In this document: one piece after another, positions 45,392-56,885 of the stretch
How the letters are laid out: each line of letters starts with the position of its first letter
How positions within the stretch are numbered: the stretch's first letter is position 1
Assembly (NCBI RefSeq): GCF_018294505.1
Contig: NC_057809.1
Span: forward strand, 140,838,979-140,902,978
DNA: 64,000 nucleotides
DNA from: Triticum aestivum
Lineage: Eukaryota > Streptophyta > Magnoliopsida > Poales > Poaceae
Reading direction: 5' to 3'
The notes under the pieces: model-generated
The model's database searches: none
The model's input: the letters and a program-made list of their open reading frames with translations, nothing else
What the model was told of the DNA's origin: nothing
Position numbers and translations under genes: made by a program

Positions 45392-48103
45392 ATGACGCAG
45401 GGAGGCAGTAACAACCATGCTTGTGAGGATGTCCTTGTTCGTCGCTCAGCAAGACAGGCAGGACATTCCCCCGAGCCATATCAGCCACCACTGCCACATC
45501 CGCCCTCCACTAAGAAAATCATGCGTATGTTTGAAGAAAGAAGGAACGACAACCTGATTGAGCTATTGAAAAGTGTGCAAGCTATGGTTGGGTAGAATGG
45601 AAATCAGAATGGTCATTACTCCAAGCTGTCAGATTTTCAGAGAACCAAGCCTCCCAGTTTCAGTCAAGTTATCGACCCTTTGGAAGCCGATGATTGGTTA
45701 AGGACTATTGAGAAAAAGCTTGAGATTGCTCGCACTAAAGAAGCTAACAAGGTTCCGTTCGCTACGCATTATCTTGAAGGAGTTGCCGCTATATGGTGGG
45801 ATAATGCTAAGGCTATGTGGCCCGCAGACGAAGAAATTACTTTGACTAAATCCAAGGATCATTTCCGCAAGTACCATATTCCAACCGGGATTATGAAGGT
45901 CAAGCAGCGCGAATTCCTCACCCTCACTCAAGGAAGCCTGTCAGTAAGTGAATACCTACACAAGTTCAACCATTTGGCCCACTATTCTCTTTATGATGTG
46001 GCCACAAAAGAAAGGAAGGTTGGCAGATTTCTTGGAGGACTGAACCAACACCTCAGATGCACTCTCAGTATGTTTGATTTCCCGGGTTTCCAAACTCTGG
46101 TCAACAAAGCCCTCATCACAGAAAGTGAGCACAAGCTCATGCATGACAACATGCTCGCTAATAATGATCACAAGCGCAAATTTGAGCCCAAGAAGGATGG
46201 ACAGCCAGTGCAGAAGGCTCGTACTTGGCAACAGACTTAGGTTGAGTACAAACCTAATTGGCAGCAAAATGTTAACAAGACCACTACTCAAGTCAAGAAT
46301 GTTGTGACCAACCCGGTACGCGAAGAATGTCAGTGCAACAATTCCTGCTTTAATTGTGGAAAGACCGGACATTATGCCAGATAGTGCCCCAAGAACGGCA
46401 AGCCAACCGCTCCATTCAGGCCACAAGTCAACCACCTGGAGTCGTATTCAGCCCCGAGGGCCATCCAAGGGAAAATTCACCATCTCTCCACTGCCAAAGC
46501 CCAAGAGGACTCGGAAGTCGTCATTGGTATGTTTCCTGTTAATAACATACTTGCAATAATTTTATTGGCCTCTGGGGCTTCCCATTCTTTTATTTCGCGG
46601 AGTTTTGCTGCCCAAAACAAATTTCCTTGCTTGATTTTGGGAAAAAGTATGTTGTTACAATCCCCGGGATCCTTGCTCAGAAGCAATCTGGTCTGCTGTA
46701 ATTTGGAAATTGATATCAACGGAGTCAGATTTCCAACATCCTTGATAGTCATCGAGTCTGCCAAATTGGATATTATTTTGGGAATGAATTGGTTAACCCA
46801 ATATCAAGTATGCATCAACTATGCGACTAGAGAAGTCACTTTGACAAGTTAGGAAGGTCGAACCACAAAGTTCTATGCCAGAAGGAACATACCCAAGAAA
46901 GAAATGGTTTTCACGGCTGTGGCTGAAGAATTGGAATTAATTCCTGTGGTCGATGAGTTTCCAGATGTATTTCCTGGGGAATTACCAAGCATGCCGCCAG
47001 ACAGGGAGCTTGAGTTTGCAATTGATCTGGTGCCTGGAACCGCACCTTTATAGAAGAAGTATTATCGAATGCCTTCATCAGAATTAGTGGAATTAAAGAA
47101 ACAGCTTGATGAGATGCTTCAAAAAGGATACATCCGTTCGAGCTCTTCACCATGGGGATCACCCGCAATATTTGTGGACAAGAAGGACGGTAGTGTTCGA
47201 ATGTGTGTGGATTACCATCAGCTGAATGATGTCACTATCAAGAAAAAATATCCACTTCCAAGGATTGATGATTTGTTTGATCAACTCAGTGGGGCAAAAG
47301 TATTCTCCAAGATTGATTTGAGGACCAGATATCACCAGCTCAAGATCAAGAAGGAAGATATTCCCAAGACCGCGTTCACTACTCGATACGGTCTTCATGA
47401 ATATACAATCATGTCTTTCGGTCTCACCAATGCCCCTGCCTTTTTCATGCATATGATGAATAAGGTATTTATGGATTTTTTGGATAAGTTTGTGGTCGTC
47501 TTCATCAATGACATCCTCATTTACTCAAAGAGTGAAGAAGAACACAAGGAACACCTCATAGCAGTTTTGCAAAGACTCCATGACCACAACTATATGCGAA
47601 GTTCAGCAAATGTGAGTTCTGGCTCAAGCAAGTTGGATTTTTGGGGCATGTTCTTTCAGCAGAAGGGATAGCCATGGTTCCAAGTAAGGTGAAAGGCGTG
47701 CTTGATTGGACCGCACCCATGACAGTATCAGAGATTCAGAGTTTCCTTGGATTAACCAAATACTACCGCTGCTTTATTGAGGGATTCTCTAAGATTGCCA
47801 AGCCAATGACAGAGCTCCTAAAGAAGGACAGGAAGTTTGAGTGGACTGAGGATTGCGAAAGGAGCTTCAACGAGCAAAAAAACCAGGCTGACAACAACAC
47901 CAATATTGACTTTGCCAGACATCTACTGCAACTTTGATGTATACTGTGATGCATCCAGAAAAGGCCTTGGATGTGTACTCATGCAAGATGGCAAGGTTGT
48001 GGCCTACGCATCCCAACAATTACGGCCTCACGAAGGGAACTATCCAACCCATGATTTGGAATTGGCTGGTGTTATGCACGCATTGAAAATTTGGAGACAC
48101 TAT
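45392..48103 (+). pseudogene. gag-pol polyprotein of G, five in-frame TAG stops and two frameshifts
   Basis: The ATG at 45392 opens MTQGGSNNHACEDVL. One frame runs from there to about 47590. Gag is at 45620-46240 (LEADDWLRTIEKKLE, LEGVAAIWWDNAKAMW, SVSEYLHKFNHLA). The zinc knuckle CFNCGKTGHYAR is at 46346-46381; its last Cys follows a stop. The protease site is at 46562-46590 and reads LLASGASHSF, where Asp is expected at the Ala. Reverse transcriptase runs from 47063, with [36 protein letters not shown] and [12 protein letters not shown]; the last has Asn for the first catalytic Asp. Stops are at 45593, 46238, 46382, 46850 and 47051. Frameshifts lie near 47590 and 47880. RNase H starts [13 protein letters not shown] and is cut by H at 48104. 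Confidence 0.88.
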
Positions 48104-48149
48104 CACTACTGCAGGATGGTCCAAACGCGACAGTCGAATCAGAGACCCT

Positions 48150-48480
48150 TTGACGAAACTGTGTGTGATGCCATTATCGCAAACGGTGGTGTAAAAACCG
48201 TTAAAAAGGTGCAAAACATTGCGATGATAGATGCATCAAACACGGTTCAGAATTTAGTTGTGTGTGCGATGCAGGGCATACGGTTCAGCTCAGTGAACTA
48301 TTTGTGATGAGGAGGCACAAAAGAAATGGGCAGCCAGATGAAGGCGTTTGCGATATACAGCATATAGTTCACTGGGATGAACTGTGTGTGATTAGGAAAC
48401 ACAATGGAAACGGTTCAACTGAACAAGATGTGTGTGATACGCGGCAAACAGGTCTGTAATCTGAAATGTGTGTGAAGACC
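48150..48480. repeat. Left subterminal repeat words of H
   Basis: gtgtgtgatg or close forms lie at about 48162, 48260, 48386, 48430 and 48467. They are interspersed with cgcaaacggt, aaaaccgtt, acggttca and aaacggttca. Confidence 0.6.
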
Positions 48481-48655
48481 AATAATAACACAGATGATTG
48501 CTGCTAATAAGCAATGTGAATTGCTCTATCTACAGTAGAATAACATGTATATATATAACTGAAATAAACATCCAATTACATAAGTGACTATACAGATCAT
48601 TCACACACACCTCAATAAACAATTGCATGCATTCTAAAGTAGGAGAAACGATCGT

Positions 48656-49399
48656 CTAGTCATCTACTTCTTGTGACACTCCCGCCACTGCTATGTGGCT
48701 CGATCCCTCGTCTGGGTCAGGAAGAAGACGGTTCCTCATGTCAACGATCCGCCTGTACATCTCGTAGCTTGTGTACGCGTCCATGGCCGCGTACTTGACA
48801 TATTGTTCATCCAGTCTGTTATGCCACACACTGTGCCAGGCATTCTTGTCCTTATTGCTCTCTTGCTTCATCTTCGCGTAGTAGGGGTCGATGATGGCCG
48901 AGGTGAGGTCAACTAGGGAGTTCAGTTTCCTTTTGTCGGTGCCCCAGACCTTGTAGTGGTGCTGGATATTGAAAAGATTGAGGCATTTCAAGTCCGAAAC
49001 CTTGAGCGCTTTTAGATCGTTGGTGGTGTCCACCATAGAGAAACTGTAGTCGGAGCTCTTGATAAACCTGGAGAAACGCTCGCAAGGCTTCGTGGCAAGG
49101 TGGAAGTGGTAGACAAGGACGTCATGTCGCACACACAACTGGGCGACGGCAACCTTCTGATCGTGCCCCTCACGACCGATGGTGTACTCGAGGTCGAAGC
49201 CGACCACTCGGTGCTTGTCCTCGGCAAGGAACTGCTCCATAGTTTGGATGCAGCTCTCCACCGAGACTGGATTGCTCGTGTAAACCACCGAGAGGTCCTT
49301 CCCCCTCATGTGGGTGTCCACTACGTGATGCGTGGTGAACTGTCGGCCGTTGTCATCGTCGGCCGCTGGGAGCACCATTGGAGCCACGGGGAGCGCCAT
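48656..49399 (-). CDS. DEDDy-type 3'-5' exonuclease domain protein (WRN-exonuclease-like)
   Basis: A 247-residue minus-strand frame runs from the ATG at 49399 to a stop at 48656-48658. Residues 66-96 give Exo I (VVGFDLEYT, with Asp69 and Glu71). Exo II is VDTTNDLKAL with Asp128. Exo III is YVKYAAMDAYTSYEMY with Tyr203 and Asp207. All five DEDDy residues are present, so the family is the DNA_pol_A_exo1 / Werner-like group, which removes nucleotides from 3' ends of DNA or RNA. The length suits a stand-alone exonuclease domain with no helicase. No signal or membrane segment is seen. The start is the first ATG, with G at +4. It sits inside transposon H, so it may be captured cargo or a transposon-encoded factor; substrate and expression are unknown. 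Confidence 0.85.
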   Translation of the reverse strand: MALPVAPMVLPAADDDNGRQFTTHHVVDTHMRGKDLSVVYTSNPVSVESCIQTMEQFLAEDKHRVVGFDLEYTIGREGHDQKVAVAQLCVRHDVLVYHFHLATKPCERFSRFIKSSDYSFSMVDTTNDLKALKVSDLKCLNLFNIQHHYKVWGTDKRKLNSLVDLTSAIIDPYYAKMKQESNKDKNAWHSVWHNRLDEQYVKYAAMDAYTSYEMYRRIVDMRNRLLPDPDEGSSHIAVAGVSQEVDD

Positions 49400-50502
49400 T
49401 GGAACCGCTGGATGTCCTCTCTGTATGCATCCTCGTGGGTGTGCTTATTGTGATGTGTGAGACGAGAGATGAAGGTAAATGGCCGCAGGAATAAAAGGGG
49501 GCCGGGCGCCGTGGATTCTCGGCGCGTCCGCATGGCAGTTTTTGCAGCGGGTAACTACATCGTGTCGCCGCGCCCGGCGCAACCGCTTGCACACGAACGT
49601 GCGTGATCGTGCGCCGTCCCAAAACACTGGCAGCACGCGTGGAGGGACAAGGGAAGAGCACCCGGAGGGATGCTAGAGCAGAGCGCGCACGGCGGGACGC
49701 GAGCAAAGCGTGCCGCGGCCGCCTGAACCGCAAGCAACCACACGCATGGAGCAGTTGAACACGCAGCAAATGGTCGCCTACAAGCCGGCTGATAGTTGCG
49801 TCGCTGCGTAGGGAGCAGACGTGTGGTACCACCTCCGTCTAGTCTATAGTCTCCTTTGTATTCCATGCCATACTTTACCCTCAAATTTAACCAACAAAAT
49901 GTTAATGCATGTTTTAAAAATTATATAATTGGAAACTATGTTCAAATACAAATCCAACTATATAATCTTTGGCGACATGCATTCATATTTTATTAGTTAA
50001 ATCATACTTATAAACCAGGACAGTGGTATAGTAGGTAATTAAATCGCAAATGTTTTTTATTAACCGTATGTGTACATGGCCTTTCGTCCTCCTCTCGCAT
50101 GTCTTTCACCCCGCTGCCGCAGACGGCTTACAGCGCAAGCTTGCGCAGCACGCGGGGGCATTCTTTTTGCCAAAGGGCGGCGCCAATGAATCGTTGGTGA
50201 GCCCGTTCCTGCGCAACCTCGTAGGTTCCCACGCAAGCTTCCCGCCCGACTCGGTGAAATCCCCCAAAATCCAAATGCTTACCGGCTAGCTAAAACCCTC
50301 ACGGTCGGCGAGTCCCGCGTCGTATTTCCCCCACATCCCTGTAGCTTATCTCATCTGCTTCTCCCACATTCGCCAATGGCACCGGTCCGTCGTCGTCACT
50401 CAGCCACTCCACCGTCATGAGAGGACATCTCCAGCTGGGAGGCTACACCGTGGCGGCGGCACAGTCCCCGGCATAGTGTAGTGTGCGTGGCATCCTTGTT
50501 GG
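49400..50502. other. H interior between two cargo ORFs
   Basis: 49400-49850 is GC-rich and would hold the exonuclease promoter on the minus strand. Open frames there are short or antisense and not convincing. 49860-50060 is AT-rich. 50060-50500 is GC-rich and leads into the next ORF. No RNA gene is seen. Confidence 0.4.
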
Positions 50503-51084
50503 GTGTGCGCGGAACACCCACCACACGCTCCACCGCCGGTGCCCGTCGGCAGCTGTTGCCAGCCGCCGTTGCCGCCACACCACCATCGAAAGCCAGGGCC
50601 ATCGTCTGCTCCACCGCCGCGGCCCGAAGGCGGGAGATGGCCGTCGTGGTTGCCACCCCACTGCCGGCCACTGTGGCCATCACCCGCTCCGCTCCCGCGG
50701 CCCGAAGGGTCGGCCGCCATGGCCGCCAGCCCACTGTCGACCGCCGGGGTCATCACCCGCTCCTCCATCGCCGCCCGAAGGCGGGAGGCGGAGGTGGATG
50801 CCCACACGTGTGACAGCGACCTTGCGCGCTACACCGAGTTCCTGCTGGAGGAGGAGGAGTGCCTCGTCGAGCACGCAAAGAGCCTTACCGCCGCAGTGGC
50901 AGTGGCACACGCCACCTCAGAGGCGAGTAATCAGGAGATCTACAAGGAGAACCACCACTTCAAGAGGGGTCGTCTGGAGTGGCAGAGGGCGTTCGAGGCG
51001 AGCGTCGCTGAAGCTGCATTAGCGGCAGGCACCGCATTGCGGTTGCCCAGCTCGTCGGTAGTCTCCTCCTCCGCCTCTTACTAA
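50503..51084 (+). CDS. Unrecognised ORF with a C-terminal helical region
   Basis: A 193-residue frame ends TAA at 51082-51084. The first half is low-complexity Pro/Ala/Arg-rich sequence and may not be coding. The second half is more protein-like: RYTEFLLEEEECLVEHAKSL and EIYKENHHFKRGRLEWQRAF are charged and helix-prone, with possible coiled coil. The true start may be further in (for example the Met at residue 112, position 50719, or a spliced start). It resembles the ORFs at 54562 and 55671 in its alanine-rich helical style. I do not assign a function. Confidence 0.4.
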   Translation: MCAEHPPHAPPPVPVGSCCQPPLPPHHHRKPGPSSAPPPRPEGGRWPSWLPPHCRPLWPSPAPLPRPEGSAAMAASPLSTAGVITRSSIAARRREAEVDAHTCDSDLARYTEFLLEEEECLVEHAKSLTAAVAVAHATSEASNQEIYKENHHFKRGRLEWQRAFEASVAEAALAAGTALRLPSSSVVSSSASY

Positions 51085-51975
51085 GCGCGCTTGGCAGAGG
51101 AGATGCAGCCGGAAGTAGTACAAAGCCCCTCCGTAGTAGTAGTATTTAGGGGCTATTTTGTTCAGTTCATCTGACTATAGATGTAGTGGAACTATACAAC
51201 GTACTTACAATTAGCTAGTATATATAGTTGAACTAGCTATTTCAGTACGTGGTTGGCAACAATTAGGGAAAAGTTTGGTCGGTTCAGCTGTCGAGTTGAA
51301 CTGCTTGTATAAATTAAGAACGACTGCTTAATCTATGAATGCAATATATGCTTAATTACTGAATTTTAGTTGCAAAAATTAGATACTGTTGGTGATTTTT
51401 AGCTTCATATTTTGACAAATCGCAGTGTTAGAAGGATTGACAAATCTTACCAAATTGTTTGTACGTGGTTCCACACGGGTCATCCAAAACAACCGTTTGC
51501 ATTGAAGGGATGCACAAATCCTGTGCTGCTCTCACTTTGCATACGGGTGTTCTATCTAAAACATTTGCAATCAAGAGCTGCAGAAATCCTGCTCGGTACA
51601 TTTTCTCTTGGCTTCCTGGGGAAGCTGTCGGTTTGCATATGGGTGTTCTAACTAAAACGTTTGCGATGAGTGTTTTATATTTAGAAAGTGAATTAAACTG
51701 CGGCTTGGACGCCATTAATGGAGAGGATGCGAGCAAGGCGGGCGGCCATGGAAGTCAAAGGGCTCGCTTCCCAGTGAGCCTGCGCAGCATCCAACTCGCA
51801 CGTTTCCTGGTGAGCCTGCGCACTCAAGGATAGGTTGCACGCGTCTCGGTCATCATGCGCACCGGACGACGCTTGCACGCCTCCTGTTCAGTCAAGGTCA
51901 AGTAGCTGTCCGCACAACACCTCCTACAGCCATTAAAACCAAGACACGTGGGTGTCACGTGAATGGTTAACAGAA
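51085..51975. other. H interior with weak repeats
   Basis: AT-rich to about 51440. Near 51475-51690 three diverged units contain cacacgggt, gcatacgggtgttct or gcatatgggtgttct, each followed by aaaac.tttgc. No gene is supported. Confidence 0.4.
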
Positions 51976-54240
51976 TTTTGGATTTACTAGAATTCAAAAA
52001 CCAGGCATCTCAATGTTTTGCGGGCAATCAACGGTGCCCTGGTGTTTGAAATTCATTCCCATTTCTTGAATGGGACCTAAACATGCACCCAAGGACACAT
52101 ATTTGATTTTTCAACCAATTTATATGCACTAGAGCATGTGCATGTAGTTCAAATTTGAATTATGCACATAAATGCATTGAAAACTCAGTTAATGCATTAA
52201 AATGTCCAAATGAACCCTCAAAATTACAAAAATTCACACAACACTCTTGTTGTTCTATGTTGACACAAGAAAAAAATTGAAAGCAATAAGAGGCAATGGA
52301 TATCGTTTCGTCCACAAAGGTGGGATGTTACCTACCGAAAACCATCATGCTTGTTGTGAGAAGCTCCGGTTTGTGAGAAGCATATTCCCAAACCTGCCCC
52401 AAATGGGACAAAATTTGTTCCACGGCATGTTGATGTCGCTCCATGATAGCATGCCAAGTTTCATGAATTTCATACGAGTTTTGGATTTACTAGAATTCAA
52501 AAACCATGCATCTCAATGTTTTGCCGGCAATCAACGGTGCCCCGGTGTTTGAAATTCATTCCCATTTCTTGCATGGGACCTAAGCATGCACCCAAGGACA
52601 CATATTTGATTTTTCAACCAATTTATATGCACTGGAGCATGTGCATGTAGTTTAAATTTGAATTATGCACATAAATGCATTGAAAACTAAGTTAATGGAT
52701 AAAAATGCCCAAACGAACCCCGAAATCACAAACAATCACACAACACTCCTGTTGTTCTATGTTGACACGAGAAAAAATTTGAAAGCAATAAGAGGCAATG
52801 GATATCGTTTCGTCCACAAAGGTGGGTTGTTCCCTACCGAAAACCATCATGCCTGTTGTGAGAAGCTCCTGTTTGTGAGAAGCATATACCCAAACCTGCC
52901 CCGAATGGGACAAAATTTGTACCACGGCATGTTGATGTCTCTCCATGATAGCATGCCAAGTTTCATGAAATTCAGACGAGTTTTGGATTTACTAGAATTT
53001 AAATACCATGCATCTCAATGTTTTGTCGGCAATCAACGGTGCCCCGATGTTTGAAATTCATTCACATTTCTTGCATGGGACCTAAGCATGCACCCAAGGA
53101 CACATATTTGATTTTTCAACAAATTTATATTCACTGGAGCAGGTGCATGTAGTTCAAATTTGAATTATGCACATAAATGCATTGAAAACTCAGTTAATGC
53201 ATAAAAATGTCCAAACAAACCCCAAAAAATCACTAAAATTCACACAACACTCCTGTTGTTCTATGTTGACACGAGAAAAAAAATTGAAAGCAATAAGAGG
53301 CAATGGATATCGTTTCGTCCACAAAGGTGGGACATTCCCTATTGAAAACCATCATGCTTGTTGTGAGAAGCTCCAGTATGTGAGAAGCATATACACAAAC
53401 CTGCCCCAAATGGGACAAAATTTGTACCACGGCATGTTGATGCCACTCCATGATAGCATGCCAAGTTTCATGAATTTCAGACGAGTTTTGGATTTACTAG
53501 AATTTAAAAACTAGGCATCTCAATGTTTTGCCGGCAATCAACGGTGCCCTGGTGTTTGAAATTCATTCCCATTTCTTGCATGGGACCTAAGCATGCACCC
53601 AAGGACACAAATTTGATTTTTCAACCAATTTATATGCACTGGAGCATGTGCATGTAGTTCAAATTTGAATTATGCACATAAAATGCATTGAAAACTCAGT
53701 TAATGCATAAAAATGTCCAAACGAACCCTGAAAAATCACAAAAAATGACACAACACTCCTGTTGTTCTATGTTGACACGAGAAAAAAACTTGAAAGCAAT
53801 AATAGGCAATGGATATTGTTTCGTCCCCAAAGGTGGGACATTCCCTACCGAAAACCATCATGCTTGTTGTGAGAAGCTCCGGTTTGTGAGAAGCATATAC
53901 CCAAACCTGCCCCAAATGGGCAAAATTTGTACCACGGCATGTTGATGGCACTCCATGATAGCATGCCAAGTTTCATGAATTTCAGATGAGTTTTGGATTT
54001 ACTAGAATTTAAAAACCAGGCATCTCAATGTTTTGCCGGCAATCAATGGTGCCCTGGTGTTTGAAATTCATTCCCATTTCTTGCATGGGACCTAAGCATG
54101 CACCCAAGGACATAGATTTGATTTTTCAACCAATTTATATGCACTGGAGCATGTGCATGTAGTTCAAATTTTAATTGTTCACCTGAAATGGCTAGAAAAC
54201 TAATTTAATGTATAAAATGTTCAAACGAATCCTGGATAAT
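51976..54240. repeat. ~504-bp tandem repeat, 4.5 copies
   Basis: Units begin ttttggatttactagaatt at 51976, 52479, 52981, 53486 and 53991, giving periods of 503, 502, 505 and 505 bp. The last unit is truncated near 54240. Shared landmarks include gcatctcaatgttttgc, gcacccaaggaca, gttgttctatgttgacac and gcatgttgatg. Each unit contains a ~100-residue frame, but its start and end shift between copies. I treat the array as non-coding satellite-like DNA. Confidence 0.92.
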
Positions 54241-54561
54241 TCCAATTCTTTTACAACACACATATAGTTGCATGTTCACTCCAGATAAAAGGTCTAGCAA
54301 TTCAAACACAGTCCATTGCCGCTGTGACCCCATTATGTAATTCAAATCAAGATTAAAAATCAAGTAGATCGCACACAGTTTATTATCAGCAACCATGTGA
54401 GATGTAGTACAAAATATCTTGGAGCACCGTCGCTGTATAGTACGCCTATGGCTTACGCGAGAAGGTGCGTCGGCTACAGTCCACAACTGGCGTCTCAAGC
54501 ACACTAGCTCGCTCCCCAAATATCATTTCACTGTTCAATCGTCGTCGCGAGAGCAACTTCG

Positions 54562-55118
54562 GTGGCCCACTCCGGCGAGAGCACGGTCGTAGCCGCCATG
54601 CGCGTGCTAATAAGGTGCATGAGTGCGGCCACAATTTGCGACCAGGCGGCAAAGGCAGCCGAAACGGCCGCTGTTGCTTCTCAGGTGGCGGTAGCAACAT
54701 CTGCCTCGGGGATAGCAACTGGCGAGAGCGGCACAGCAGCTGTCCGTTCCGCAGAGGCTGCCCACGACCATGTTGAGGCTGCCCACGCCCAGCTCCTGGC
54801 GGTCACCGAACAAATCGAACGAAGCTTCTCTGACAACGGTCGGCAACCCACGGCCGAAGAGCTGGCAATCACTGAGAGCGTTCGAGCAGCGTCTGTTCCT
54901 CCGCTGCATACCTTGCAACGACGGAGCCTGTCCAAGCCCAGATCGCGTCCGCCCACGCCTAGCTCGTGGCGGCCTTTTCCAAAGAGATGGCGGACGTGGA
55001 TGGCGAGATGCTTGCCGAGTATTATGTGATGGATGCCATGGAGCCCCTTCCCCAGGAGACCGTCGGGCGCGAGCTGGACATGGAGGCGGCGGCAGAGATC
55101 GACGAGCACCAGCCGTAG
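54562..55118 (+). pseudogene. Alanine-rich helical ORF, frameshifted
   Basis: From the ATG at 54562 the frame reads MAHSGESTVVAAMRV and continues as a long alanine-rich helical stretch with EAAHAQLLAVTEQIE. It shifts near 54910. The alternative frame carries a TAG at 54960-54962 where the parallel earlier sequence (AHAQL) has CAG. It then reads FSKEMADVDGEMLAEYYVMD and ends acidic with TAG at 55116-55118. Coiled-coil-like; no known domain recognised. It is similar in style to 50503-51084 and 55671-55874 and may be a paralogous cargo gene. Confidence 0.45.
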
Positions 55119-55670
55119 TAGTACTCTATGTTTTGTTTAATTAAGAGCGTCGGTCTTTAATTTATTAGAGTAATGTTTAGGTCATCTAGCCCTGTTTAAT
55201 TGCTAAACTTGCTTGATTAAGAAGTGTGGGTGTGATGTAGTCTCCTTTGTGTACCCAAATTATGCAATGATGTGGATAACCACTGTAACCATGGAAATTC
55301 GAACCAAAACTTTTGACGTTCAAACTCATCACACACAGGTTAAGCTATCTGAATCGTTTGTGATGTCCACATATCGTACACAGTTCTGAATAAGGGACCA
55401 TGTCTGATGACATTTTGTGCGCTAGTTTTTTGGCTGAAGTGATTCCAAATTTTCGGCTTCCGCGGAAATATCTACCTCCCCGCCCCCTCCTCCTTACCAA
55501 AAGCCATATTTCCCCTCTTTTCTCCTTCCTTTCCAAGTTGAAACCTTCACTCCTTGCTTGCAGCGCCGCCGCCTCCTCGCCGGCGACCCACCTTCACGCT
55601 AATCGGCCTCCTCTATCCAGGTAGGTAATCCACACCCGACCCTCATCCTCCTCCTCCTTTCACATCCCAC
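55119..55670. other. H interior with repeat words and a possible 5' leader
   Basis: 55320-55395 repeats the tcacacacagg and gtttgtgatg words seen at the ends of H. 55540-55620 is GC-rich and ends ctatccag|gtaggt, a plausible splice donor context for a non-coding first exon. No intact gene is seen. Confidence 0.35.
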
Positions 55671-55874
55671 ATGCCCCAACTGTCGGCGCGAGCACGGCAC
55701 CTTCCACCCAAATCACCGACTCCTCCACCAAATAAGAGACGGCCTAAGCCATGGTGCATGCAGTATAGCCAGGACCTCAAGGAGCATTTGGCAGCGGAGA
55801 AGTAAATCGTGGCCGCACACGCGGATGAGATCGCGATGGCTGCCATTCGTGCCGACCCCCAGATCTTGGAGTAG
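55671..55874 (+). pseudogene. Short ORF with an internal TAA
   Basis: The ATG at 55671 (MPQLSARARHLPPKSP) runs 44 codons to a TAA at 55803-55805. The frame then continues IVAAHADEIAMAAIRADPQI to a TAG at 55872-55874. The TAA probably replaced CAA, since the sequence on both sides stays protein-like. It may be the first part of the gene whose later exons lie at 56886-57403. Confidence 0.35.
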
Positions 55875-56885
55875 CACCTTGCCAATTGCTATCTACGCCG
55901 GTTAAGCATACTCTGTTTACCCGTTGCGTGTGTTGCTCCGCCTTTCCTTCACATGATCTAGTGAATTGTGCTATCTAATTTCACCATGCAATCTATTGCT
56001 CTAGTGTATATGTTCTATATGTCGTGTAGTGTGGTGCTCACTTATTAACTATTTTGTTAATTAGTTGTCGTCTTCAGTTAACTGTTTGGTTCAATTCTGC
56101 AAATGTGATGTTCAATTCTTCAGGCTGCAATTTTGTATTGTCTTCCATGTGAGAAATAAATTGAATTTATCTTTACAAAATTGTGGGTGCATTCTGTTAT
56201 TGTATACCATGTGAGGAATAAATTAAATTTGGATGTAGTAAGTACATGAGAAACAAATACGATTGCTACAATTGGTTGTAGTTAATTGTTTGGTTAACTC
56301 TCTGATCTTCTATTAGGAGTATGTTATATTGTGTAATGTGGTGCTCAGTTAATGTTTGGTCCAGTTGTCGTGGTGTTTAGTTAACTACTTGGTTCAATGT
56401 TATATTGTGCAATGTGGTGCTTAGTTAATGTTTGGTTCATTTGTTGTGGTGTTTAGTTAACTGCTTGGTTTAATTTTGTAATGTGATGTCCAATTGTCGT
56501 GGGTAGAATTTTGTATTGTTGTGCATGTGAGGAATAAATCGAATTTGGCTGCACTTAATACATGAGAAACATATGCAAGTGCTATATTTCCTAGTTCTTA
56601 ATCATGCTTGGTTTGGGTAAATGGGTTTTCCTTGTGGCTTCAATTAATCTGATGAATCTGCAATGTGCTTATTTTTCATCAACATATTTTACTGATAGCA
56701 TGCGAAGCCTTACTTAACCTGATGACTAACTACCTTATATGTGTTGTAGGGAAACAATGGGAAGCACTGAGGTTTACAATCGAGGTTAGCACGTGCATGG
56801 TCCGTTGTCTAATAGCACATTATTGTGCAATTGCAGGAACCATTCTAATATTTTGGTTTTTAACAATTTGGTCTTGCACATGTAG
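55875..56885. other. AT-rich stretch, possible introns
   Basis: Repeated gtggtgctcagttaa(t/c), tttggttcaat and atgtgaggaataaat phrases occur about three times between 56030 and 56540, an imperfect tandem pattern. No coding region is supported. Confidence 0.4.

Larger units (their letters stand above)
41788..48103 (+). mobile_element. Ty3/gypsy retrotransposon G, 5' part, decayed
   Basis: It comprises a partial 5' LTR (41788-42633), an iMet primer site, an extra ORF upstream of gag, then gag, zinc knuckle, protease, reverse transcriptase and the start of RNase H in order. It is interrupted by solo LTR I and stops at 48103, where H begins. Integrase and the 3' LTR would lie beyond H and outside the window. 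Reverse transcriptase sequence and iMet primer fit a chromovirus-like (Tekay/Del-type) lineage; that placement is inference. Confidence 0.8.

Noticed and set aside
49353..49832. A 159-codon minus-strand frame upstream of the exonuclease
   Set aside because: It is Arg/Ser/Pro-rich, overlaps the exonuclease 5' end in another frame, and shows no domain.
52247..53945. Recurring ~100-130-codon frames in the 504-bp array
   Set aside because: Starts, stops and frames differ between units, and the antisense is also open. More likely a consequence of the repeat than a multi-copy gene.
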